DNA from: Guillardia theta CCMP2712
Lineage: Eukaryota; Cryptophyceae; Pyrenomonadales; Geminigeraceae
Direction of reading: 5' to 3'
Assembly: GCF_000315625.1 (NCBI RefSeq)
Contig: NW_005434602.1
Span: 226,750-290,749, forward strand
Length of the DNA: 64,000 nt
Shown piece by piece: positions 55,326 through 64,000 of the stretch; within the stretch, counting starts at the first letter, position 1; each line of letters begins with the position of its first letter. Under the pieces are notes generated by a model, which saw nothing but the letters and a program-made list of their open reading frames with translations, had not been told where the DNA came from and searched no databases. The position numbers and the translations under genes were made by a program.

Positions 55326-56559
55326 CATCATCTGGCAACCTTGAACTGAACGAGTCTAGAAGCTTCCATGTGTACCCCTCCCCTGGCAGGCCCCTCCTCC
55401 CTCGACAAGCTCCGATGGTATGGGCAGTGGTATGGGTGTGGGTGGTGTTTGACCTCTTTCCTTTTCGAGCCCAAAGCGGTACCATGTCACCAAAGATACC
55501 CCTACCCCAATCCACTCAAACAAAAGAACCCCCTCTCCTAGCCATATCACACTACCCCACCCCTCCTTGAGAAAAAAATGGACTCCGCCACAAACCAAGC
55601 AAATCTGAGCAATCTCCTCCACTACCCACCCATTTTGGATTTTTTTTTTACATCACCCTCAAATTTCCCTTCCACTACCCCCCTTTCCCTCTGCAATCAG
55701 CGCCAACTGAAAAGTACCCTACCTGCATTTCGCGTTTTTGTTTTGCCGGCCCGTGTGATTTGTACATGGGTGGGGGTTCTTGTCATGTAAAAAATGGGGG
55801 GTGGATAAGATCTTGAAGGAGGACCAATGGCCTCCGATGGGTAGGGTCAATTTATGGGTATTGGAAGAATGGCGGGTAGTAGTAACGCTTTTGACTTATG
55901 GTGGGGTAGTATGGTTCTGTATAATAGGTAGGGGTGGTAGAATCCCATCCTCGAGGCAAGCATGCAGTGGACTGGACCACCCACCCTTTGAGAAAATCTA
56001 CTCTTGACCCTCTACCCACCTATTTAGACCACCCCATTATGGGTACCCCCACCCACCTCAAGCTAAAGTATCTTTGCTGGAGCACCTTGTAAAAAGCACT
56101 ACTTCAAATTTTACTGGGGCATATTCGTAGATATTCCATGATGGACCCATATCCGTTCGTGTCTGACCTACCCCAACCCCCTTGTCCTCAATTTCTTAGA
56201 TGCCAACCCCAGACCTATCATCCATCACCTCGTATTTGCACCCCCGAACACCACCCCTACCCCCTTCTGACCCTTTGCCCCTCCCTCGCACCTTTCCCGC
56301 CTTTTCCTCGCGCGTTTCCTCCTGCGACTTCCCCCCACCTCCCCACCTCTCCGCTCCTTGCTCACCCTCCGCTAGACCCTCCGCCTCCCCTTCCTCCCTC
56401 CGCCACTTCCCCACACCGCCCCTGGACGCAGACTCTTTTCCTTCGTCAAATCTCCGCCTGCCCTCGTCTCCCGCCGGCCTGTTCCTCTGTGTTCCTGCCG
56501 AGCAAGCAACGACCCCTCTTTTAGAAGGAGAGCAGAAGCTTCCAAATCCTCAGTCTAAG
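55326..56559. other. Low-complexity C/G-rich stretch and 5' flank
   Basis: The stretch has abundant CTACCCCAC, CCCCTACC and GGGGTAGT strings on both strands (55370-56250) and a pyrimidine-rich run at 56240-56470 leading to the RGG-protein gene. No frame has protein-like composition. The 56240-56555 segment is probably its leader. Confidence 0.5.
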
Positions 56560-57753
56560 ATGCCCAGCGGACAGTCCACTCAGCAGACTCCCATGCAGTA
56601 TCAACAGGTTCCAGGCATGAACCAATCCTCAAACCCTTGTTCAGGGTATACCGTCAACGGCTGCTGGTACCCTGGCCAGCCACAAGCTCCAGCTCCAAAC
56701 ATGGCTCCCCCGATGGCAGGAGGCAACGGATTCTTCATGCAAGCATTTCCATCCTAGTAAGTGACATTGATCTGATCATCTTTTTTTGTGTATAACCAAG
56801 TATTTCAGTGGAATGGCTCCTGGTTACAACATGGCAGGGCAAGCAAACCCGCAGATGATGCAAATGCAAATGATGCAGTACATGCAGATGCATGGCATGA
56901 CCGGACAGATGGACCCTAACATGATCAATGCCATGATGCATCCAATGATGAAGGGAAAGATGGCAAATGCAGCATCCTTGGAATCTGTGTCCATGCATGG
57001 TATTCCTGCCCACGCCATGCAGAGCCCCCTCAAGGGCATCCCTGCTAAGTTTGTGACGGGAACTTTCATGGAGTCTGACATCATCAACAACTCTGAGACG
57101 GTTCCCTCTGAAGGCTCAGGGGCTCAGGAACCCACCTCGAGCAGCAGCCATGACAACCTGCAAGAGATGCTGAGGAAACTGAGCATGTCTCCGTCACAGT
57201 CAGAATTGTAAGAGTTCTTGACCGTCTTGCATGACTTCTCACATAATTTTTCAGATCTTACAATAGCACCAATGCATGCTGCAGTGAGGTTTCGTCTCAT
57301 GGATCGGCAGCTGAGATGGATGCCAGCAACAGCCTTGCTTCAGGCATTTCCGATGCTGGTATGCTCTCAGACAATGGATCGAACAATCAGGAAACAAGCA
57401 TCTCTGATGCAAGCACTAAAGTGATGGAAAAGGATGCCCAAAAGTCAAAGTTTCACAAATATGACAAGAAACGAGACCAAGGTGCTGATGAAAAGCCATA
57501 TTACGCGAATCGGGGTGGCATGAGGGGGCAGGGCAAGAAGCCTTTTTCAGGGAGCAGAGGACATCCGCAAGGTGGAAGGGGAGGACGTGGCGGTCCGCAT
57601 TCAGGCCGTCCCTTCCCTCCCAAGTCGCCTGAGGAGAAGATCGCTGGACCTAGAGAAGACGAGGGAGAGTGGAAGACAGTGGAACGATCGGGACTCAAGA
57701 ATCGTCATCCAAGGGGTGGAATCACCAGGCCACCGCACAATCGGGTTGAATGA
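56560..57753 (+). CDS. Met/Gln-rich RGG-box protein, likely RNA-binding
   Basis: There are three exons: 56560-56756, 56809-57207 and 57255-57753, with introns of 52 and 47 nt that keep phase (TAT and TTA codons split). The product (~365 residues) starts MPSGQSTQQTPMQYQQVPG. Its middle is extremely Met-rich (QMMQMQMMQYMQMHGM). It ends with a basic Gly/Arg region (GGRGGRGGPHSGRPF), then EGEWKTVERSG and PRGGITRPPHNRVE. RGG boxes bind RNA and are arginine-methylated in many mRNP proteins. No RRM, LSm or other folded domain is visible. The upstream reading frame extends 5' of the ATG but is Pro-rich low complexity, so I start at 56560. Confidence 0.75.
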
Positions 57754-57852
57754 TGCAAGAGTCTGCAATTTTGTTTCTTTGTTTCAACGAGGTTTAAGAT
57801 CTGATAGTGGATTTTCTGAAGAATCTGTTTGAAGGTCATATCATTCTGAAAG

Positions 57853-60627
57853 CTATGGAAGTGGCCAATGACAAGCATGTCGTCCGTTATTGTTTAACAG
57901 CATTTTGAAGTTCAGCACGTCAGAGGACAGGTTCGAAGCAATTACTTTGTACATCATCTCTATGCACGAGTACACCGCAAGGCTAAGGGATAAGATATTG
58001 TCCTTGAACTTCGACGTGGAAGTGTTGTATTCGACTGTCTCTGTTGTCTGTAAAAAAAAATAAAAAAATGAACGCGTGATTGATTTCTACTGTAACCTTC
58101 CGTTGACTATCACTTCGCTTTTCGATCAGCTTAGCACCACCTGCTCTTTGATTCTGAATCCGCCGGGAACACAATCGCCGACGTAAGTGATCTGCTGTTT
58201 GCCTTCCTCAAAGCCTACCCGCCTGTGCAAGTTTGAGGAGAGCAGCAGCCGAGAACAGGAGGAGAGATTGGGAAGGGGCCACTCTCTCGACTCACCGGAA
58301 ATCCAATCGGTCGTAGATGGGATCGATGCCGTGCACAAGAGAGGTTCCCCAGTCAGGGCCCTTCATCTTCATCTCTTCCTGCTCTCAGTGTAAAATGTCT
58401 TTTCCTCACTCTCGCCCACTTCTCTCCCACTTGCATCCCCTTGCAACTTCCTCTTCTCCCGCCTTCTTCCTAACCCCCCTGAACATTCTGGTGGCTACAC
58501 CATGTCTCCTAGCCTTTCTTGGTCTTCGCTTTCCGCTTTCTCCCTCGCATGCCGACCTGCGCTCTAGCCAAGTCTCGGAGGAGGTAGTAGTCAAGGCAGA
58601 GGTTCTGCGGCAGGTGTGGCATGGAGCCCCTCAGCGTTTGCTCAATCTCTCCCTGCTTCCAAGGCTCTCTGACGTGTCATCATGGCCTGTCCGAGGAGGC
58701 ACAGAGGGAGCTTCTCACCGCGCGAGGAACTCGTCAAACTCACGCAGCACCTTCCATCCTGCGATGAGGCGATCACCGAGAGGAGGAAGAGGCTAGCCTG
58801 ACTCACCAGCCTCACACTTGGCGATGGCCGCCTCGGTCTCCTGGTCGCCATTCCCCCATGTCTTACATCGACGCAAGAACTCCGGGAGGTTGGGATCAGC
58901 GAACTGGATCATCGGAGGTAGTCCAGGCTTCCCCTACGTCATCAGCACGTTAGGTGCAGGGGAGAGGGAGGCGCGTCCAGTCCACCTTGGGGAAGATCCT
59001 ATCCATGTCCTCCTGGCTCAGAGTGTCATTCAGATCGATGGAGCGCACGGCCTGCATCAGTCGCTCTTGCTCCAAGGGGCTCAATCCTTCCTCCTCGTGT
59101 GTGAAGTTCTCCATCTTCTCTGCGAATTTCGCCATGATCTGCCTGCTCGCCCGATCGGGGATGGCAGAAGCGTTAATCCCTGCCGGACAAGATTAAGTCA
59201 TGGTTGCTACTATCCCCACCGGAATCGTGTACCCATGTGAAGGAGTTCATCGTTGAAGTTCTCGAGCGCTGCCTCGAACTCCTTGGGATCTATCCCAGAC
59301 ATCCTCAGATCTGCCAGAAGGTTCTCCTCGTCTATTCTAGCTCGCTCTGCTTCTTCCTCTGCTTCGGATCTTGCCGACAGCTCTGCCAACCTCTTCTCCC
59401 GCAGTCTTCTCACAAATTCTTCGTGCTCCTCCTGCATCATCGCGGCCTGTACCAGCAGCATTCAGCCTGCCGCACAACCTGCACGCTCTTACTGTCTGCA
59501 GGAACTCGTCTTGCGACATCTTCAGCAATTTCTGTGGGATCGCATCAGTCAGGTGCAAGCTTCCCCATCAAGGAGCATGACGAGCCTTTCGGATAAAGTA
59601 GCTTGCCGGAGGATGCCACTGGGAGACGTTTCGAAGCCTGGACAACTTCATCGGTCCCACAACCCCAATCTGAGGGGTGAAGACAGACCTGTCGTGGAAG
59701 AACGTTTTGCCAGTCTTGGGATCCCTCAACTTCGTCCAATCCCCAAAGTCATACAGAGGCATGCCTGCAAGGTACTTGAACACCCTCCAACGACCTCGCA
59801 CGTTCACCCGCAAGCTCCTCGGCCACTCGCTGCCGATGCTTCTCAAGGAACTTCTGCTCCTCCTCTCCCTTGCCCACTCCTGGATCGTCAGGCAGCGGCT
59901 TGCAGCAGGGAGGCACGTAGTCTGAGAAGCGGCTGAGCTCGATGGAGACTGAGGAAGCGGAGGGATGCTTCTTGCCATCTTGGTCGTTCAACGCTGACCC
60001 AGGAAGTAACTGTAGATGCAACAAATCAAACGAAGAGACGAGGGGCGGGGCAAGAGATACTTGCAGCAGGACGTCGGATGCTTCTTCTCCTAGTGCTAGG
60101 GACCGAACCTGCTCCCATGACTTGCCCTTGAGGCTCTCGCCATTGATCGCGACGACTTCGTCGCCGATGTTGATCAAACCTGCATGCGCTTGCTGCACCT
60201 GGGGATGGATCGACAGGATCTTGTATGGTGGATCTCTGCTCAACAGCAAGCCTATCCCACTGAGCATCTTGCCGTCCTTCATCGGCGGCATGATGGGCGG
60301 CCGAATCAAGAGATCGTACAAATGCGTCAGGTTCCCTTGCTCCTCCGGGTCCTTCAAGTAGGCTTCTGTCAGGTTGTACAGACTCTCGTCATAGCTGCCC
60401 TCGGACGAGCCTGAGCCTTCATCCGAGAATGGCAGATCGTCTTCGTATGCTCCTCCTCGGAGCATCAGAGACATCGGCTTAGCCGCCATGGAGCCAGCAT
60501 TAGATCGAAGTGACGGATTTTCAGAGGGCAGGAGAATGGCGGTCCTGGCACTCGAACCTCCACATAGAGAGAGGGAAGCGAGGATGATCAAGAGCTTCAT
60601 CCTCCTTCTCTGCTCTACAGTCGCCAT
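57853..60627 (-). CDS. Secretory-type PDZ protein with WW-like motif
   Basis: The ATG at 60625-60627 gives MATVEQRRRMKLLIILASLS, a signal-peptide-like start (LCGGSSARTA). A PDZ domain follows (SGIGLLLSRDPPYKILSIHP, then INIGDEVVAINGESLKG). A WW-like segment reads DWTKLRDPKTGKTFFHDRSV. Further exons give a charged coiled coil (VRRLREKRLAELSARSEAEE), then MAKFAEKMENFTHEEEGLS, GKPGLPPMIQFADPNLPEFL, KVLREFDEFLAREPWKQ and DWGTSLVHGIDPIYDRLDF. The last exon (TTETVEYNTSTSKFKDN... to HACHWPLP, TAG 57853-57855) follows a 5'-T-rich intron. At least nine exons join in phase. The C-terminal ~200 residues are unrecognised. It may work in the secretory pathway or a plastid; the leader lacks a clear plastid signature. 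Confidence 0.72.
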
Positions 60628-60917
60628 CCTCTCCTCTCTGTCACAGTCACGGTCCTCATCTTCCTCCACTCCCTCCCCCCCTCTCTCCCTTCCACGCCCA
60701 TGGCCGCATCTTGGTCAAGCCCACATCTCCACTATGACCCAATAGGAATTGCCGAGCCCTGCCAGTGCCGAGCCCTGGCCGAGCCTTCAATGCATGAGGG
60801 AGCTAGGAGCGATGGCGCCTTCGGCTGCGCTCCTCCTCTCGTCATGGCTACTTCCTCCTCACCCATGAACTCGGCTGGCTGATCTTGCGCTGGTCTCGGA
60901 GGCCCTCGATCGCGGCC
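60628..60917. promoter_or_regulatory. Divergent 290-bp intergenic region
   Basis: This is the shared upstream region of the PDZ/WW-like gene (-) and the methyltransferase-like gene (+). It contains three tandem GCCGAGCCCTG-like strings at 60750-60790 and no clear TATA. Confidence 0.5.
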
Positions 60918-62495
60918 ATGCAGTCAGAAGGCGAGCATGTGAGTCGAGGAGTGGGGATTGCGGGAAAGAGGAGAAGCAGCGAACATGGCGCGATCGCTGG
61001 AGATGAAAGAGAGCAGAAGGTTGCGAGGAGCACGAGCAGTCGAGGAGTGTGTTGGAACTGGAAGGAGTTCGAGCGCGAGGCCCGCGAGGTCTGCGACAAC
61101 GTGTACCTTTCAGAGTGGATCGCCGTAATGCAGGAGATAGAAGAGTTGGGCTGGATGCTGCCAGGAGGCTACATGGACGTCCCAGCCAACAGGAACAAGG
61201 AGCTTGTCCATGTTCTTGGATCCTACATTGACAACGTGGTCGGGTCCCGGAGGCGGATGTACGCGTGGAGCGTTCCGTGCGAGGAAGCTCTGCGATCAAT
61301 CGCTCAGGCCTCACCCAACGGAATCCTTGAGCTGGGAGCAGGGACTGGCTACTGGGCTTCGCTGCTGAGGAGTCGAGGAGTGCCAGTTGTATGCTATGAC
61401 AGGGTGCCTGTCAGTGGTGCAGTGCGATTCGGGGAGAGGCAGGAGGGAGGGCAAACGATTCCCGATGCTCATGTTCACACTTGCTCTCACAACTCTGTGG
61501 AAGGGCACGCGAAGATCAACTCCCAGCATGCTCTGAGGAGCTCGATCTGCTTGCAGGACTTTGACTGTCACTTCACAGCGACTGCTGCGCCATTCTACAA
61601 GGTCCATGAAGGAGGAGCCGCCGCGGTCGACGAGTTCCCATCACGCGCTCTCATGCTCTGCTGGCCGCCCAAGGAGCAGGAGTGTTCCGCGTGCGAGGAG
61701 AGTGGGAAGGACCAGGACACAGAGAGCATCTTCCTCGCCCTGCAGGTCCTCTGCTTCCTTGACGAGGCTGCTGGTTCACAGCTGGTGCAGGCGCTGGAGA
61801 AGTACAAGGGAGACACGCTCATCTACGTCGGGGAGTGGACAGGGAGGACGGGGAGCCTCAAGTCGCTGAGTCCGCACGGAGAGACGGCAGGACCCAAGTT
61901 TCAAGCTAAGGTGCGAGAGAGGAAGGGGCGGTTCTCTTGTGAGACGTGGAGGACAGGTGCTGCGGGAGTGGGACCTTGTCTCAAGGACGGCCCTCCCTTC
62001 CTGGCCCTTCGTGCATGATGAGCTGAGTGTGTGGAGGAGGAAGAGGCTGCATGCTCTCTCGCCCTGTCAAGCTCCTTCCTCTCACAGACCCTGCGGGCCG
62101 ACAGGACCCATTTCGTCAAGCTCTGACCTGAGCTGCGAGTACCGTCGGCGTGTTATCGAGATACATCGGCGACTGTGGGAAGAAGATTTGATCCAATACG
62201 CCAAGAAGAACTCGACGGATGAATTCTCGGATGTGAGTCAGCAGGGCTCTGTTCAGCTGGCTCTCCTGGGATGGTGACGGTGTGCTGCAGGCTGAGAAGA
62301 GGATTATTCAAGGTCTGCAGGGGGCTAGGGATACTCAAGCAGCTCTGCAGGTATGGGCCTGTTCTTGATGCTTTTTCTGTCTCACTGCTGTCTCAGGTGA
62401 TGCTCAAAGAATTCGTGGGATGGTGCGACCAAAACTGCCCTGTCGGGGACGTTTGGAGCAGCAGAAGAGAAGGGGAGCATTCGGGGGAAGATTGA
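60918..62495 (+). CDS. SAM-dependent methyltransferase-like protein
   Basis: ATG 60918 (MQSEGEHVSRGVGIAG) is preferred over non-ATG upstream codons. A Rossmann motif I, GILELGAGTGYWASLL, followed by VPVVCYD, marks the AdoMet fold. Later strands include RALMLCWPP and TLIYVGEW. Introns are 61911-61956, 62233-62290 and about 62351-62396. Splicing the first joins FQAK to VLREWDLVSRTALPSWPFV. Without it the frame ends with an unlikely tail at 62018. The last exon ends with TGA at 62493-62495. The ~450-residue length fits a stand-alone methyltransferase of unknown substrate. The acidic catalytic motif after motif I is not obvious, so activity is inferred. Confidence 0.7.
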
Positions 62496-62511
62496 AATTT
62501 GTTGATAATTA

Positions 62512-62760
62512 TGATGAAAAGAGGAGGGAGCAAGTGGTGGAGTTGATGAATATGATGAAGAGAGGAGCCTGGGAGTAGCTGGTGGAGTTAATGAATATGA
62601 TGAAGAGAGGAGCCTGGGAGCAAGTGATGGAGTTAATGAATATGATGAAAAGAGGAGCCTGGGAGCAAGTGATGGAGTTAATGAATATGATGAAAAGAGG
62701 AGCCTGGGAGCAAGTGATGGAGTTAATGAATATGATGAAGAGAGGAGGGAGCAAGTAATG
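62512..62760. repeat. 45-bp minisatellite downstream of methyltransferase gene
   Basis: About five to six imperfect units of AATGAATATGATGAAAAGAG plus GGAGCCTGGGAGCAAGTGAT lie just 3' of the methyltransferase stop. The minus strand is open through it as 15-residue repeats (FIIFINSITCSQAPL), which I take to be incidental. Confidence 0.85.
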
Positions 62761-63686
62761 CAGTTGTATCTGATAACTTTACTTCACCTCCTACACACCA
62801 TGAAAGTCGTTCCGACTGAAGTCGGCCACTTGCGTGCATTGAATTCCTGCTGAGACTGGACTTTGTTGAAGATTGGAGGGAAGCGAATAATATTGGAATG
62901 TTACTCTGTAATTTGAAACTTTCAATGAACTCAAGTGCACTGTAGCTTTCTGTGTTTGTGTTAGTTGGTCGGGGTATGCATTTATCGAAGGGTGGGGTCA
63001 TGCACCCTACCCCTTGTTTCTAAGAAAATCAGTTGTTATTCCCTGGGTCATAACGATTCAAAGGGTGGTAATATACCACAAAAGCAAGCAATGTTCTCTT
63101 CGACAAATGGGGGTGGGTGCATCGTTGAATTGCCATGGGTGGGGTGCTTGTCCTCATTTAGATGAGATAGGTAGGGTATAGTAAGTAGCAGGTTTTATTG
63201 GTAAATGTGGGGGTACTATTGTCGAAAAGAGGGGGTATTCTGACATATAGGGTGAAGAACATGGGTGGGTTGGGAATGTGTGATGACGGGGTGAGGGTAG
63301 AGATGTGCGAATGACGATGAAAATGCTGGCTAGACTGAGCAAGGGAGGGAGGAGGAGGGGGGGAGGGGAGGAGGAGGTAGGAGAGGAGCAGAAGAAAGGA
63401 ATGAGGGGAACGGCAGATCAAGGCACATTCATGGGGAGGGAAAGGACAAGAAATCGAGATAGAGACTTTTTGAGGTTATCAGAATTCTAGAACTTTTCAC
63501 TTCCAAGACAGGGCAAGTGTTGGATGAAGGGTAGAATTTGAAAGGTCGATCGACTGATTTTCATGGAGGATATTCAAAATCCTAGAATCCGCATGCACAA
63601 ATGCCTCACCTGGTCTGATCTCACCATGTTTCAGGGCTCATGGCTGATAGAATGTGGTGGAAGATCCAGTGAGATCTTGCTCAGTC
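62761..63686. other. Intergenic with GGGTAGGG-type motifs
   Basis: At 62965-63300 the sequence has repeated GGGGTATGC, GGGTGGGGTC, CCTACCCC and TAGGTAGGG strings like those at 37318 and 55390. A purine-rich G/A run follows at 63338-63400. No protein-like frame is seen. Confidence 0.5.
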
Positions 63687-64000
63687 ATGGACAGGAGAGA
63701 CCAGCAGCGGTCAGACCTCTCCGAGCAGAGGAATGATTACCACGCAGAGCAACAGTTTCCAGCTTCTGCAGTCTCCTTCCAACCCTTCCAGCATCCTGGC
63801 TACAATGGCACTGACTACAGTCACCCTCCTGCCCCGCTCCTCAGCCCTCCGTCCTCCACCGGTTCAGCCAAGATCACCCCGACGCCTCCTATGCATCCCC
63901 CTCCTCTCAACTCGCAGATTGTACATGCACGCAGCTCGCAACAGTCATCCGTCTCGTCTTCACCAAAGTTCTCGGTGGATTCGATCGAAAGTCATCGACT
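63687..64000 (+). CDS. Pro/Ser/Gln-rich protein, 3' partial
   Basis: ATG 63687 opens a frame with no stop to the window end. It reads MDRRDQQRSDLSEQRND, then a Pro/Gln-rich region (SHPPAPLLSPPSSTG, TPTPPMHPPPL) and QQSSVSSSPKFSVDSIESHR. The composition is disordered and typical of the N-terminus of a regulatory protein. No domain is yet visible, and the rest lies outside. Confidence 0.55.
   Translation, partial: MDRRDQQRSDLSEQRNDYHAEQQFPASAVSFQPFQHPGYNGTDYSHPPAPLLSPPSSTGSAKITPTPPMHPPPLNSQIVHARSSQQSSVSSSPKFSVDSIESHR

Noticed and set aside
56138-56559. Pro-rich ORFs upstream of the RGG-box gene
   Set aside because: They are low-complexity pyrimidine-rich leader sequence. The first protein-like residues start at ATG 56560.
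61911-62018. C-terminal tail of the unspliced methyltransferase frame
   Set aside because: A GT-AG intron at 61911-61956 restores a frame with a much better protein (EWDLVSRTALPSWPFV), so the tail is intron read-through.

Overview
The window is nuclear DNA of a eukaryote, probably a unicellular alga or other protist. Genes lie on both strands, are close-packed, and are cut by many very short GT-AG introns (about 36-70 nt; 41-59 nt throughout the first gene). Domain types are eukaryotic: RCC1, SAM, WD40, PDZ, RING-H2, SFI1-like repeats, and a four-domain voltage-gated channel. Intron size, gene density and the repeat style would suit a cryptophyte such as Guillardia. That is an inference; no marker gene here proves it. 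I built the gene models by hand from reading frames, splice signals and continuity of protein families, so individual exon edges can be off.

Layout, 1-20 kb: an RCC1/SAM protein with three propellers' worth of repeats (+, cut by the window start), an aquaporin (-), a TMEM256/DUF423 membrane protein (-), a large P-loop NTPase/WD40 protein (+) with an apparent one-base frameshift, a right-handed beta-helix protein (-) and a small signal-anchored protein (+).

20-37 kb: a PDZ protein carrying SFI1-like repeats (+) whose centre is 6-7 nearly identical 297-bp units; a four-domain voltage-gated cation channel (-) with an N-terminal PDZ domain, an unusual E/S/D/E filter and an 11-residue minisatellite in its tail; a secreted His-rich protein (+); and a RING-H2 protein (-).

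37-54.5 kb: a 1,482-codon intronless DUF4116 repeat protein (+), followed by an accessory-looking region. This holds a tandem family of unknown ~132-residue genes (four intact copies, one frameshifted, one fragment, all on -) spaced 2-3 kb apart. Between them lie 380-bp direct repeats, relics of a second dispersed gene, GC-rich islands and a dispersed TTTACTCAAAGTTAAG element.

54.5-64 kb: a low-complexity C/G-rich stretch, a Met-rich RGG-box protein (+), a signal-peptide PDZ/WW-like protein with an unrecognised C-terminal domain (-), a methyltransferase-like protein (+), a 45-bp minisatellite, and the 5' end of a further gene (+).

Most neighbours look functionally unrelated, as expected of a nuclear genome. 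The exceptions are recurrent PDZ proteins (three genes), cytoskeletal or scaffold-type repeat proteins, and the local tandem family. The best candidates for something undescribed are that tandem family and the PDZ-fused channel.
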